Below are positions 1 to 9,670 of a stretch of 50,908 nt of DNA, in pieces. A program made the position numbers and the translations under genes. The stretch is from an uncultured Aquimarina sp. (GTDB lineage: Bacteria; Bacteroidota; Bacteroidia; Flavobacteriales; Flavobacteriaceae). The notes beneath the pieces are model-generated. The model was not told the origin of the DNA and did not search any database. It saw only the letters and a list, made by a program, of their open reading frames with translations. The DNA lies in assembly GCA_947495425.1 (NCBI GenBank), contig CANLYR010000034.1, forward strand, positions 1-50,908, in the 5' to 3' direction. Position 1 is the stretch's first letter, and every line of letters begins with the position of its first letter.

Positions 1-56
1 TTAAATTGTTGTGTGGTAACTACAATTTACTGCCTTTTAGCAGTTTGCACAACTTT

Positions 57-83
57 TTCTAAATGCACAACGGGTTATATTAA
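57..83. repeat. possible partial end of a MITE-like repeat
   Basis: This stretch reads TTCTAAATGCACAACGGGTT and then ATATTAA. It resembles the reverse complement of the left terminal repeat of the foldback element at 40118-40294 (TTCTAATGCACAAAACGGGT), with a one-base insertion and a two-base deletion. The rest of the element, if there is one, would lie to the left and may run off the window. The similarity is short, so it may be chance or a remnant. Confidence 0.3.
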
Positions 84-179
84 GTGTCTTTGTGTGATAA
101 ACATTTCATTAATTACTGTTAAGCGTAGCTTTTTTATGAAATAAGTTTATATTTTTGAACTTCTAAAAGTATATATATA

Positions 180-959
180 TTGATTAACTATTCCTTATAT
201 CATCATCCTGAGAGCAAAGAATGGGTGACTTTTGTTCATGGCGCAGGAGGTAGCTCTTCTATTTGGTTTAAGCAAGTTCGAGAATTCAGAAAACACTTCA
301 ATGTACTTTTGCTAGACCTTAGAGGGCACGGCAATTCTAAGCCTGTACTCAAGGATGCTTTTAATTCTAAATATACTTTTGATTCTATAACTGATGATAT
401 TGTAAAAGTTATCGATAAGGAGTGTATAAAGAAGTCTCATTTTGTTGGGATATCTTTAGGAACAATATTGATCAGAAATTTAGCAGAAAAATACCCGGGT
501 CGTGTGCGAAGTATGATTATGGGTGGGGCTATCATGAAATTAAACTTTAGATCACAAGTGCTTATAAAATTAGGAGTTGTGTTCAAATCTGTGGTCCCGT
601 ATATGATGCTATACAAGTTATTTGCATTTATTATAATGCCTAAAAAAAATCACAAACAGTCTAGGTTACTTTTTGTAAATGAAGCGAAGAAATTGTATCA
701 AAAAGAATTTGTTCGTTGGTTTAGGCTTACTTCAGAAATTAATCCTTTATTACGTTTTTTTAGAGCAAAAGATATTAAAATCCCTACATTATATGTGATG
801 GGTCAAGAAGATTATCTTTTCCTCCCTTCTGTGGAGAAAGTTGTTAACTCTCATCAGTTATCTCAGCTTTACGTTGTGGAAAATTCAGGTCATGTTGTTA
901 ATGTAGAACAGCCTGAAATCTTCAATAAAGAAACGATTGCATTTATTAATCAATCATAA
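180..959 (+). CDS. alpha/beta hydrolase
   Basis: A 259-residue protein of the alpha/beta hydrolase fold, probably cytoplasmic because no signal peptide is visible. The oxyanion-hole motif VHGAGG is at residues 19-24, the nucleophile elbow GISLG puts the catalytic serine at about 92, the acid is likely Asp211 (GQED) and the histidine His238 (NSGH). The substrate cannot be inferred. The reading frame opens after a TGA at 156-158 and the only credible start is TTG at 180, which begins just before the first strand; no ATG is available. It is transcribed alone and converges on the small gene at 969-1148. Confidence 0.85.
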   Translation: MINYSLYHHPESKEWVTFVHGAGGSSSIWFKQVREFRKHFNVLLLDLRGHGNSKPVLKDAFNSKYTFDSITDDIVKVIDKECIKKSHFVGISLGTILIRNLAEKYPGRVRSMIMGGAIMKLNFRSQVLIKLGVVFKSVVPYMMLYKLFAFIIMPKKNHKQSRLLFVNEAKKLYQKEFVRWFRLTSEINPLLRFFRAKDIKIPTLYVMGQEDYLFLPSVEKVVNSHQLSQLYVVENSGHVVNVEQPEIFNKETIAFINQS

Positions 960-968
960 TAACGGATC

Positions 969-1148
969 CTATAAAATTGAACGACCTTCGATTTTCTTAA
1001 TCTGGGCTAATATTTCATTAGCTTTTTTATGTAATAAGTCACTCTTTGTTTTATCTTTTATAGCCGTTTTATAAGCATTTTTCATTAGCTTACAATAGCT
1101 GTTTTGTAGTCTTTGTAATTCAGTTTTATGTTTTAACCAAGCAAACAT
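969..1148 (-). CDS. Lacal_2735 family small protein
   Basis: A 59-residue reading frame on the minus strand, starting at the ATG whose complement is 1146-1148 and ending at TAG (969-971). The product begins MFAWLKHKTELQRLQNSYCK and is lysine-rich and predicted largely helical, with no signal peptide or membrane segment. The start (MF-WLK), the length and the NEI..QI segment near the end match the small Flavobacteriaceae proteins annotated as the Lacal_2735 family, whose function is unknown. It converges on the alpha/beta hydrolase gene, leaving only 9 bases between them. I recognise the family from memory and not from a search. Confidence 0.72.
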   Translation of the reverse strand: MFAWLKHKTELQRLQNSYCKLMKNAYKTAIKDKTKSDLLHKKANEILAQIKKIEGRSIL

Positions 1149-1307
1149 TTGTTTTATTTATCTTGTTCATTACAAAAGTACTAGATAATAAAAGTAATGG
1201 TTCTTAATAATGAGTTAACGTAGTATAAAGTTGTGATAAATACAAGGTTGCGATTTAACTATTGTTTAATCCTCTGCCCTATAGTTTGGCTTCAGGAAAC
1301 TAGTTAA

Positions 1308-2021
1308 TTAGTCTTGTAAAGCGAATACTCTTCTAAGCAAATCACTTGTTCTGGAGCTGATTTTAGTCCTGATCTGCTTTTCCTCGACAGCAATCATTTT
1401 ATAAACACCTTTCAGTGCTTGTTGGGTGACATAGTCTGTGAGGTTTGGATTTACATTATTTGTTAATGGTAGGGCATTGTATTTTTTGATAATATTTGAC
1501 CAAATTCTATCTGCTCCGACTTTTGAAAATGATCGATTGATTACAGGATTAAATTTTGCATACAAAGCTCTGTTTGTTTTGGTATTGAGGTATTGTGTTG
1601 CCGAATTATCACTTCCTAAAAGAATCTGGCGGGCATCTGTAAAAGTAATTTGCTTTACAGCACTTACAAATATGGGTGTTGCCTCTTTAACTGCATCTTC
1701 TGCAGCTCTATTAAGAATCTTTAACCCTTCGTCGGCAAGTTTACTTAATCCAATATCTCTAAGTGTTTTATCAACTTTTCTCAATTCTTGTGGAAGAAGA
1801 ATTTTAACCAATTGATTTCGATAAAAACCATCTCTTTGAGTAAGTTTAGTTACTTGTTTATCGATTCCATTATCTAATGCTTGCCTCAGTCCATTAGCAA
1901 TATCGATGTTGCTTATACCAAAACCACCACCAGTGCTTTGTGGTAGGTTATTAACAACTTGTTGAAGTTCTGCACAGCTAGACAAAAGTAAAACTGTAAA
2001 CATTAGAATCATTTTTTTCAT
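1308..2021 (-). CDS. DUF4197 domain lipoprotein
   Basis: A 237-residue protein with a lipoprotein signal (MKKMILMFTVLLLSSC, lipobox cysteine at 16), so it should be anchored in the cell envelope. The mature part begins after a short glycine-rich linker (STGGGFG) and carries the DUF4197 pattern: a GISNIDIANGLRQALDNGI segment, then LPQELRKVDKTLRDIGL, then DARQILLGSDNSATQYL and KTN. The domain fills the protein and has no known biochemical function. It is divergently arranged with the metallo-hydrolase gene at 2052, with a 30-base gap that must hold both starts. It is not obviously in an operon. Confidence 0.85.
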   Translation of the reverse strand: MKKMILMFTVLLLSSCAELQQVVNNLPQSTGGGFGISNIDIANGLRQALDNGIDKQVTKLTQRDGFYRNQLVKILLPQELRKVDKTLRDIGLSKLADEGLKILNRAAEDAVKEATPIFVSAVKQITFTDARQILLGSDNSATQYLNTKTNRALYAKFNPVINRSFSKVGADRIWSNIIKKYNALPLTNNVNPNLTDYVTQQALKGVYKMIAVEEKQIRTKISSRTSDLLRRVFALQD

Positions 2022-2051
2022 AATTTCTAGTTAGATTTGAGGTTGTAAATA

Positions 2052-3014
2052 ATGAATATGAAATCAAATTTAATTTTTTTAATAGGATATCTTTTACTTA
2101 TTTCCTGTAAAAATGAAAAAGATACAATAAATAATGACATTAAGGGAGGTGTTAGACCTGATCAATACATTACGATATTAGGTATTGCTCAGGATGGGGG
2201 CTTTCCTCATATTAATAATACAAAAGAATTTTTAGCAGTAAAAGATAAAAGCGTCAAAAAAGAATTAGTAGTTTCATTAGGATTGCTCGATCAAAAAGAA
2301 AATAAGAAATTTTTGTTTGAGGCAACCCCAGATATGCCCGAGCAATTAGCAATGTTGGATAGTGAACATCTACACAATGAAACCATTATTGATGGTGTTT
2401 TTTTAACTCATGCCCATATGGGACATTATACCGGATTAATGCATTTTGGCAGAGAAGCAATGGGTGCAAAGAATATACCGGTGTATGCAATGCCCAAGAT
2501 GAAATTATTTTTAGAAACTAGTGGTCCATGGTCTCAATTAGTTAATTTGAAAAATATACGTATACAGCCCATTCAGGCAGATACTTTAATCAGGCTTACT
2601 ACTAATATTAAGATTCTTCCTTTTTTAGTACCCCATAGAGATGAATATTCTGAAACCGTTGGCTATAAAATCATAGGGAACAATAAATCAGCATTATTCA
2701 TTCCTGACATTAATAAATGGTCGCTTTGGAAACAAAATGTAGTGGATCAAATCAAGAACGTGGATTACGCATTTATCGACGCTACTTTTTTTAAGAATGG
2801 TGAAATTCCAAGACCTATGGCAGAGGTACCACATCCTTTTATTGAAGAAACAGTTGCTTTGTTTGAAAAGGAACCCAAAGCAGTTAAATCCAAGATTGTA
2901 TTTATTCACTTCAATCATTCAAATCCGGCGATGCATAAAAAGTATAACGAACGATTAGCATTAGAAAAACAAGGATACCGTTTCGCAAATACTGGCGATA
3001 TGTTTCCTTTATGA
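2052..3014 (+). CDS. PqqB-like MBL-fold metallo-hydrolase lipoprotein
   Basis: A 320-residue protein with a lipoprotein signal (LLLISC, cysteine at about 19) and a metallo-beta-lactamase fold. The N-terminal segment ITILGIAQDGGFPH and the metal motif FLTHAHMGHYTGL (His120, His122, His125) are characteristic of the PqqB-like branch. The usual HxHxDH aspartate is a glycine here. A further histidine is in FLVPHRDEYS and an aspartate in ALFIPDINKW. No other pqq gene is present, so cofactor biosynthesis is unlikely, and the enzyme probably acts on an unknown substrate outside the cytoplasm. ATG codons occur at 2052 and 2058. Its 3' end overlaps the convergent purU gene by 6 bases. Confidence 0.8.
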   Translation: MNMKSNLIFLIGYLLLISCKNEKDTINNDIKGGVRPDQYITILGIAQDGGFPHINNTKEFLAVKDKSVKKELVVSLGLLDQKENKKFLFEATPDMPEQLAMLDSEHLHNETIIDGVFLTHAHMGHYTGLMHFGREAMGAKNIPVYAMPKMKLFLETSGPWSQLVNLKNIRIQPIQADTLIRLTTNIKILPFLVPHRDEYSETVGYKIIGNNKSALFIPDINKWSLWKQNVVDQIKNVDYAFIDATFFKNGEIPRPMAEVPHPFIEETVALFEKEPKAVKSKIVFIHFNHSNPAMHKKYNERLALEKQGYRFANTGDMFPL

Positions 3015-3863
3015 AAAAATCACAGTTTTATTATTATATACCAAAACTTTTCTTTCGATATGGTACTTAATGGCTCTTGATAAAACAATTTTTTCTAGGT
3101 CGCGCCCTTTGAGAATAAAATGTGCTACATTATGAATATGTGATACACGTACAACTTCTTGTTCGATAATAGGGCCCTCATCCAGATCAGATGTTACATA
3201 ATGACTTGTAGCCCCAATAATTTTCACACCGCGCTCATACGCAGAATGATAGGGCTTAGCTCCTGGAAATGCAGGTAAGAAAGAATGATGAATATTTATG
3301 ATCTTATTTGGAAACTGATTTACAAAATCTGGAGATAAAATTTGCATATATCGAGCCAAAACAACAAAATCGATTTTATGTACTTTAAGTAGTTCTAATT
3401 GTTGTTTTTCAGCCTGTTTTTTGTTTTCTTTTGTAACAGGGATATGTTCAAACGGTACATTAAATGCATCAGCAATGGGTTTGAGGTCCAGATGATTGCT
3501 CATTATAACAGGAATATTAATTTTTAATTCACCAGAAGTGAATCTTCCTAAAATATCATATAAACAATGATCATATTTAGACACAAAAAGTGCCATGTTC
3601 GGTTTTTGATCGATATCATACATCTCCCAATGCATGTTGTAATGATCTGCTACTTCAGCGTTAAAAGATTCTTTGAACTGTACCAGTTTTTTTTCATCCT
3701 GATCAAATTCACACTCGAGTCTCATAAAAAACTCTCCCAACTCGCGATCGATATGTTGCTCTATGTATACAGTATTTCCTTTTTTAGCAACAATAAAATT
3801 AGTTACGGTTGCAATGATTCCTTTTTTATCAGGACAGTTGATTAATAGGGTTGTTTTTCTCAT
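3009..3863 (-). CDS. purU: formyltetrahydrofolate deformylase
   Basis: A 284-residue cytoplasmic enzyme that hydrolyses 10-formyltetrahydrofolate to formate and tetrahydrofolate, balancing one-carbon pools and feeding formate to PurT where present. An N-terminal ACT domain (residues 1-80, TTLLINCPDKKGIIATVTNF) is followed by a formyltransferase domain (about 85-284). The catalytic Asn190-x-His192 (INIHHSFLP) and Asp228 (TSDLDEGPI) are in place, with the 36-residue spacing of the family. Length is typical. The ACT domain normally senses glycine or methionine in this family. Monocistronic, with tail overlap with the preceding convergent gene. Confidence 0.95.
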   Translation of the reverse strand: MRKTTLLINCPDKKGIIATVTNFIVAKKGNTVYIEQHIDRELGEFFMRLECEFDQDEKKLVQFKESFNAEVADHYNMHWEMYDIDQKPNMALFVSKYDHCLYDILGRFTSGELKINIPVIMSNHLDLKPIADAFNVPFEHIPVTKENKKQAEKQQLELLKVHKIDFVVLARYMQILSPDFVNQFPNKIINIHHSFLPAFPGAKPYHSAYERGVKIIGATSHYVTSDLDEGPIIEQEVVRVSHIHNVAHFILKGRDLEKIVLSRAIKYHIERKVLVYNNKTVIFS

Positions 3864-4143
3864 TATGACAGGTGTTTTCAGTCATAAACATACTATTATT
3901 GGAATGATTTTCTTACCTATTTTATCGAAAGATGCGTTGCTGTATCTTGTTTTTAATCGATTAGAAACGTATACGCCATTACAGTGCAGAATGTTTAATA
4001 AAAGCAACATAAATTGTAGTAAATTTGAAGTATGCATAACGAGATAGCTTTTCGTATTAAAGAAATTATATAATTCTAAAAAAACAATCCTTTTTGATGC
4101 GTATTTCGTAAATTAGCATCACAAAAATCACTATTTATTGTCA

Positions 4144-7100
4144 ATGAAACAAATCGCACCCTATACACCCAAAAACAAAGTAAGAATCGTTACTGCAGCT
4201 TCATTATTTGATGGCCATGATGCAGCAATTAATATTATGCGTCGTATTATACAATCTACAGGAGTCGAAGTGATTCATCTAGGTCATGATCGTAGTGTAG
4301 AAGAAGTTGTGAATTGTGCGATACAGGAAGATGCAAATGCTATCGCGATGACTTCTTACCAGGGAGGGCATAATGAGTATTTCAAGTATATGTATGATTT
4401 ATTGAAAGAAAAGGGTGCAGAACACATCAAGATATTTGGTGGTGGCGGTGGCGTAATTCTTCCAGAAGAAATTAAAGACTTAATGGAGTATGGAATCACT
4501 AGGATCTATTCTCCAGATGATGGAAGAGAACTGGGATTGCAAGGAATGATTAATGATTTGGTTGCACAATCTGACTACCCTATCGGTAATGGTCTTAATG
4601 GAGAAGCCGATCATCTGGCAGAAAAAGAAATAGGAGCTATAGCTCGTGTTATATCTGCAGCAGAAAATTTCCCCGAGGTTGCAAAAGATACGCTAGATGA
4701 AATTCATACTAAAAACAGAACTTCAAAAACTCCGGTATTAGGAATTACAGGTACTGGTGGAGCAGGAAAATCTTCGCTAGTAGATGAACTGGTTCGTAGA
4801 TTTCTTATAGATTTTAAGGATAAAACAATAGGAATTATATCAGTTGATCCTTCTAAACGTAAAACAGGAGGCGCACTATTAGGAGATAGAATTCGAATGA
4901 ATGCCATAAACTCCCCTAGAGTGTATATGCGCTCACTGGCTACACGACAGTCTAATTTGGCGTTATCCAAATATGTGGCAGAAGCTATCGAAGTGCTTAA
5001 GGCTGCAGAATTTGATATTATCATACTAGAAACTTCAGGAATAGGGCAGTCAGATACCGAGATTTTAGAACATAGTGATACCTCATTATATGTGATGACA
5101 CCAGAATTTGGTGCTGCCACTCAATTAGAAAAAATTGACATGCTTGATTTTGCTGATTTGGTGGCAATCAACAAATTCGATAAAAGAGGATCTTTGGATG
5201 CACTTCGTGATGTAAAAAAGCAGTACATGCGTAATCATAATTTGTGGGATACGCATCAAGATGACTTGCCGGTGTATGGTACTATTGCATCACAGTTCAA
5301 TGATCCGGGGATGAATACGCTATACAAAGCCATCATGGATAAGGTGGTAGAGAAAACCGGAGCAGATCTACAATCCGATTTCCATATTTCTAAAGAAATG
5401 TCTGAAAAAATATTCGTAATTCCACCAAGCAGAACCCGATATTTATCAGAGATTGCCGAAAATAATAGAGCCTATGATAAAACTGCGAGTACTCAGGTTG
5501 AGGTAGCTCAAAAGTTATACGGAATCTTTCAGACCATATTATCCGTTGCCACAGTCACTTCGAGTGGAGTCGAGATACTCACAAAATCAGGGCTTGATCA
5601 AGATAGCATTTTAGGTCAGGTCAATGACGAACAATCCAAAGTTTTCCTGAACCTTTTATTTGATCAATTTGATAAGGTAAAGCTAAATTTAGATCCATAT
5701 AATTGGGAGATTATTACAGGTTGGGAAGATAAGATTAAGAAATACAAAAATCCAATTTATTCATTTCAGGTAAGAGATAAAGAAATAAAAATAGAAACAC
5801 ACACAGAATCACTATCACATACGCAGATTCCTAAAGTAGCGCTACCAAAATATCAAGCCTGGGGTGATATATTGCACTGGTGTCTACAAGAAAATGTACC
5901 GGGGGAGTTTCCTTTTGCTTCGGGATTATACCCCTTTAAGCGTACCGGGGAAGATCCAACACGTATGTTTGCCGGAGAAGGAGGGCCAGAGCGTACTAAT
6001 CGTCGTTTTCATTATGTAAGTTTAGGAATGCCGGCAAAACGGCTGTCTACGGCATTTGACTCTGTTACGCTTTATGGTAATGACCCTGATCACAGACCTG
6101 ATATTTATGGTAAAATAGGTAATGCAGGCGTATCAATTTGTTGTCTTGATGATGCAAAAAAACTGTATTCCGGTTTTGATTTGTCACATGCAATGACATC
6201 AGTGAGTATGACAATCAATGGTCCGGCACCTATGCTATTAGGTTTCTTTATGAATGCAGCAATTGATCAAAACTGTGAGAAGTATATCAAAGAGAATGGT
6301 CTTGAAGCTGAAGTAAAAGCCAGGATCAAAAAAATATATAAGGAAAAAGGAACTAAGCGACCAGAATATCAGGGAGATCTTCCCAAGGGTAATGATGGCT
6401 TAGGATTAATGCTTCTGGGGGTAACTGGGGATCAGGTATTGCCAGCAGCTATTTATGCTGAAATAAAAGCCAAAACTCTAAATATCGTTAGAGGAACAGT
6501 GCAAGCCGATATCCTAAAAGAAGATCAGGCTCAGAACACTTGTATTTTCTCCACAGAATTTGCATTGCGCTTGATGGGAGATGTACAAGAGTATTTTATC
6601 GAAAAACAAGTACGTAACTTCTATTCTGTATCGATCTCAGGATACCATATTGCAGAGGCTGGAGCTAATCCAATTACGCAGTTGGCATTAACACTGGCAA
6701 ATGGCTTTACTTATGTAGAATATTATCTGAGCCGTGGAATGGATATTAATAAATTTGGGCCAAATTTATCCTTCTTCTTTTCTAATGGGATTGATCCCGA
6801 ATATGCTGTCATAGGACGTGTTTCTCGTAAAATATGGGCAAAAGCTTTAAAAAATAAGTACGGAGCGAATCCTAGAGCTCAAATGTTGAAATATCATATT
6901 CAAACATCAGGACGCTCATTACATGCTCAGGAAATCGATTTCAATGATATTCGTACAACTTTGCAAGCGTTGTATGCAATCTATGACAACTGTAATTCTT
7001 TACATACCAACGCCTATGATGAAGCGATTACAACGCCGACAGAAGAGTCAGTACGTAGAGCAATGGCGATACAGTTAATTATTAATAAGGAACTAGGACT

Positions 7101-7590
7101 GGCTAAAAATGAAAATCCAATTCAAGGTTCATTTATTATCGAAGAACTTACAGACCTTGTAGAAGAAGCAGTATTGACCGAGTTTGATCGCATTACAGAA
7201 CGCGGTGGTGTATTAGGAGCGATGGAAACTATGTATCAACGTAGTAAAATACAAGAAGAAAGCTTGTATTATGAAACTTTAAAGCATAATGGCGATTTTC
7301 CAATTATTGGTGTAAATACATTTTTAAGTTCAAAAGGATCCCCAACAGTAACACCCGGCGAAGTAATTCGTGCAACCGAAGAAGAAAAACAATATCAGAT
7401 TACTATGCTGAATGAACTTCACAAAGGAAATTCTGATGAAACTGCAAAACTTTTGAAAGAGTTACAAGAAAAAGCGATCAGCAACCAGAACATTTTTGAT
7501 GCCTTGATGGAAGTGTGTAAAAAGTGTTCTCTAGGTCAAATCACTGCTTCTTTATTCGAAGTAGGAGGACAGTACAGAAGGAATATGTAA
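4144..7590 (+). CDS. icmF: fused isobutyryl-CoA/methylmalonyl-CoA-type mutase with G-protein chaperone domain
   Basis: A 1148-residue fusion. Residues 1-140 are the B12-binding domain ([12 protein letters not shown], then GGGGGVI). Residues about 190-420 are a MeaB/ArgK-type GTPase chaperone with P-loop [12 protein letters not shown] and NKFDKRG. The rest is the adenosylcobalamin-dependent acyl-CoA mutase barrel ([20 protein letters not shown], then [13 protein letters not shown]). Known IcmF enzymes interconvert isobutyryl-CoA and n-butyryl-CoA, and some act on pivalyl- or isovaleryl-CoA; the substrate here is not decided by reading. I chose the ATG at 4144 over a TTG two codons upstream. 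A strong terminator follows at 7607-7653. Confidence 0.94.
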   Translation: MKQIAPYTPKNKVRIVTAASLFDGHDAAINIMRRIIQSTGVEVIHLGHDRSVEEVVNCAIQEDANAIAMTSYQGGHNEYFKYMYDLLKEKGAEHIKIFGGGGGVILPEEIKDLMEYGITRIYSPDDGRELGLQGMINDLVAQSDYPIGNGLNGEADHLAEKEIGAIARVISAAENFPEVAKDTLDEIHTKNRTSKTPVLGITGTGGAGKSSLVDELVRRFLIDFKDKTIGIISVDPSKRKTGGALLGDRIRMNAINSPRVYMRSLATRQSNLALSKYVAEAIEVLKAAEFDIIILETSGIGQSDTEILEHSDTSLYVMTPEFGAATQLEKIDMLDFADLVAINKFDKRGSLDALRDVKKQYMRNHNLWDTHQDDLPVYGTIASQFNDPGMNTLYKAIMDKVVEKTGADLQSDFHISKEMSEKIFVIPPSRTRYLSEIAENNRAYDKTASTQVEVAQKLYGIFQTILSVATVTSSGVEILTKSGLDQDSILGQVNDEQSKVFLNLLFDQFDKVKLNLDPYNWEIITGWEDKIKKYKNPIYSFQVRDKEIKIETHTESLSHTQIPKVALPKYQAWGDILHWCLQENVPGEFPFASGLYPFKRTGEDPTRMFAGEGGPERTNRRFHYVSLGMPAKRLSTAFDSVTLYGNDPDHRPDIYGKIGNAGVSICCLDDAKKLYSGFDLSHAMTSVSMTINGPAPMLLGFFMNAAIDQNCEKYIKENGLEAEVKARIKKIYKEKGTKRPEYQGDLPKGNDGLGLMLLGVTGDQVLPAAIYAEIKAKTLNIVRGTVQADILKEDQAQNTCIFSTEFALRLMGDVQEYFIEKQVRNFYSVSISGYHIAEAGANPITQLALTLANGFTYVEYYLSRGMDINKFGPNLSFFFSNGIDPEYAVIGRVSRKIWAKALKNKYGANPRAQMLKYHIQTSGRSLHAQEIDFNDIRTTLQALYAIYDNCNSLHTNAYDEAITTPTEESVRRAMAIQLIINKELGLAKNENPIQGSFIIEELTDLVEEAVLTEFDRITERGGVLGAMETMYQRSKIQEESLYYETLKHNGDFPIIGVNTFLSSKGSPTVTPGEVIRATEEEKQYQITMLNELHKGNSDETAKLLKELQEKAISNQNIFDALMEVCKKCSLGQITASLFEVGGQYRRNM

Positions 7591-7606
7591 CTATAAAATG
7601 TGAATT

Positions 7607-7653
7607 TATAAAAAGACCTGTGAGGTTTGAGAAACCTCACAAGTCTTTTTATA
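7607..7653 (+). terminator. strong intrinsic terminator after icmF
   Basis: A nearly perfect hairpin: left arm TATAAAAAGAC at 7607-7617 continuing through GAGGTTT at 7628, a three-base loop GAG, and the complementary right arm ending in GTCTTTTTATA. One C-A mismatch interrupts 22 paired positions. The run of T lies inside the right arm. It starts 17 bases after the icmF stop codon. Confidence 0.85.
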
Positions 7654-7808
7654 ACTCCACAGTAATAAGGAACACCTTCTAAATATTAGAAAACATTCTC
7701 AAAATGTCAGGAAAAATCCCTTACTACTAAAGAATAACTTCGAGATGATCAAAATTTCAATATCTTTAAGATATAAAAAATAATCTCAATATACCGAAAA
7801 ACACTTCC

Positions 7809-7997
7809 GGAGTGCCTACAACAAAGGTCGGAGTGTTGATAACAAAGGCAGGAGTGCCAAAAATTGTCTACGGAGTATCGAAAACAGAGATCGGAGTGCT
7901 AGAAAATATTTACGGAGTATTAGAAAACAAAGGCGGAGTGTTGAAAACTATTCACGGAATGCCAAAAACATCAACAGGATACCAGAAAATAGATCGT
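7809..7997 (+). repeat. 21-bp tandem repeat, nine units
   Basis: The unit starts GGAGT, followed by about four variable bases, a run of A and a variable tail ending in C. GGAGT (or GGAAT, GGATA in the last two) recurs at 7809, 7830, 7851, 7872, 7893, 7914, 7935, 7956 and 7977, exactly 21 bases apart. Because 21 is a multiple of three, one frame stays open and reads as heptapeptides (GVLITKA, GVPKIVY, GVSKTEI, GVLENIY and so on) from a GTG at 7812 to the stop at 7998-8000. Weaker A-rich copies appear to extend left to about 7685. I do not call it a gene: there is no good start and no known family. Confidence 0.85.
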
Positions 7998-8076
7998 TGA
8001 GTTGAGAATTCACTTCACAAACTTTGAAACACAATATCCTTAAATTTATATACCTTTAGATACAAAAGCCTTATTT

Positions 8077-8445
8077 GTGTTCAGTACTATAGAATATAGA
8101 GCAACAGCAATCGTTTGTCTTATTTCGGCAATAATAATTCAGCGCATATTTAGTAAAGAAAAACGTAGAGGAGCTAATTCAAAAGCTATTCAGGGAATAA
8201 TGTGGTTTGGGTTGGCCATATTTGTTTGGGGATTAGGGGCGCTGATTAATTTGATTATGATCCCATATGCTATACGCGCTGCAACGTATTGGCCGTCATT
8301 ATGGATGGGAGTAGCCGATACAGTTGGTACAGTTACCGAAGGTAAATATGCCGATATCATTGCTGTAAAAGGAGGTGTACTACGACATATAAGTTTATTG
8401 CAAGATGTTGATGTAATTTTAAAACACGGAAAACAATACAAATGA
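8077..8445 (+). pseudogene. chimeric ORF: membrane-protein N-terminus joined to amidohydrolase C-terminus
   Basis: A 122-residue frame from GTG 8077. Residues 1-65 form two membrane segments (ATAIVCLISAIIIQRIF and IMWFGLAIFVWGLGALINLI) separated by a basic loop, like the start of a polytopic membrane protein. From about residue 66 the sequence changes to the C-terminal end of an amidohydrolase/imidazolonepropionase-type enzyme: AIRAATYWPS, then GTVTEGKYADIIAVKG, then ISLLQDVDVILKHGKQYK. The catalytic barrel and its metal ligands are absent. The likely history is a deletion that fused two genes and removed about 350 codons of the hydrolase. The end overlaps the next gene by ATGA, as would the intact amidohydrolase. 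It may still be translated, but is unlikely to be an enzyme. Confidence 0.65.
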
Positions 8446-9623
8446 GATCGATACTATTTACTTTTTTATTAGGAATTACATTTTTCGGAAATGCACAGCA
8501 GACTTTTGAAACCGGAAAGATTATTGATTCAGTTTCGATTTCAAATAGTACTACCGAAACATTTGCGTTGTATCTTCCCAAATCTTATGATGCTTCAAAA
8601 CCACTTCCTGTTGTCTTTATTTTTGAACCTGCAGCTAGAGGTAGAATAGGTATTGAACCTTTTATAGAAGCCTCAAAAACTTATGAATATATACTTATTT
8701 GTTCTAATGATGCAAGAAATGGTTCGTATGAGCGTAATTTTGATATTGCCAGTAGACTTTTTGATTCTGTATTTCTAAACTTCAAGATAAAAAAAGGGCA
8801 GGTCTTTCTAGCTGGTTTTTCTGGAGGATCGCGATTAGCATCTGCAATTGCAGTGTTAACAAATCAGATTACAGGAGTGGTAGGGTGTGGTGCCGGTTTT
8901 TCTATGCAACCTTCTCATGTTCCTTCTATCCAAAATTTTTTATATGCTGGAGTTTGTGGAAATCGCGATATGAATTATACAGAAATGATACGAGCCCAAG
9001 GGTATTTAAAACGATTTAACTTTACTAATGCTTTGTTCACTTATGATGGGAATCATAGTTGGCCGCCTTCTAATGAAATCTTAAAAGCATTTGATTGGCT
9101 AGACATACAATCGCATATAAAGGGTATCAAAATGTTAACCAATGATAGAATTTATCAAAGTTATAAAAAGAATTATAGTATAGCATCAGTATTAGAAACT
9201 ACAGGAAAACCAGTTAGGGCAGTAGAATACTATGAGCGAATCTTGACTACGTATGGGGCATTACTACAGCTGGATAGTATCAGTTTGAAACTTAAAAAGC
9301 TGAAAAAAAGTAAGGCGTATAAAATTGGGTTGAAATTAACCTCCAGAGCTTTTGATAAAGAAGCTAAATTAACAGAAAAATTTTATGCACGCTTTAGAAA
9401 GGATTTTAACGATCCTGATCATAGTGACTTAGATTGGTGGAAGAATGAACTAGATGCAATACAAGAATCTTCAGATCCAGAAATGAACATAATGATAGAA
9501 AGACTTCGTTTTAAAATTTATGCGCTAGCGTTTACAAAAATTAATCCTAATCTTTATCAATCAACTAGCCAACAAAAAGAATTCTGTAATCACATAATCA
9601 AGTTAATGCAAAACAAAATTTAG
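8442..9623 (+). CDS. secreted alpha/beta hydrolase (esterase-like)
   Basis: A 393-residue protein with a signal peptide (residues 1-19, ending FGNAQQ), so exported. Residues 30-215 have the alpha/beta hydrolase pattern of esterase D/depolymerase-like enzymes: PLPVVFIFEPA, nucleophile GFSGGS with Ser127, probable acid Asp176 (GNRD) and His205 (GNHSWPP). The C-terminal 170 residues are helical, TPR-like (RAVEYYERIL), with an LDWWKNELDAI segment. It overlaps the upstream chimeric ORF by four bases (ATGA), suggesting translational coupling with what was once an amidohydrolase. It is a paralogue of the protein at 10961-12382, which lacks the catalytic residues. Substrate unknown. Confidence 0.82.
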   Translation: MRSILFTFLLGITFFGNAQQTFETGKIIDSVSISNSTTETFALYLPKSYDASKPLPVVFIFEPAARGRIGIEPFIEASKTYEYILICSNDARNGSYERNFDIASRLFDSVFLNFKIKKGQVFLAGFSGGSRLASAIAVLTNQITGVVGCGAGFSMQPSHVPSIQNFLYAGVCGNRDMNYTEMIRAQGYLKRFNFTNALFTYDGNHSWPPSNEILKAFDWLDIQSHIKGIKMLTNDRIYQSYKKNYSIASVLETTGKPVRAVEYYERILTTYGALLQLDSISLKLKKLKKSKAYKIGLKLTSRAFDKEAKLTEKFYARFRKDFNDPDHSDLDWWKNELDAIQESSDPEMNIMIERLRFKIYALAFTKINPNLYQSTSQQKEFCNHIIKLMQNKI

Positions 9624-9670
9624 TTCGAAGTGGCAAAAAGAATTGAATTTTAACTGAATATCCGTACTAT

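Noticed and set aside
1438..1815. 125-residue plus-strand frame
   Set aside because: It is the complement of the DUF4197 gene, which has a lipoprotein signal and recognisable family pattern.
7809..7997. CRISPR-like array
   Set aside because: Period is 21 bases with degenerate units and no distinct spacers, and no cas gene is present.
7812..8000. 62-residue open frame through the 21-bp repeat as a gene
   Set aside because: The frame stays open simply because 21 is divisible by three; the only start is GTG, there is no homologue that I recognise, and a promoter is not evident.
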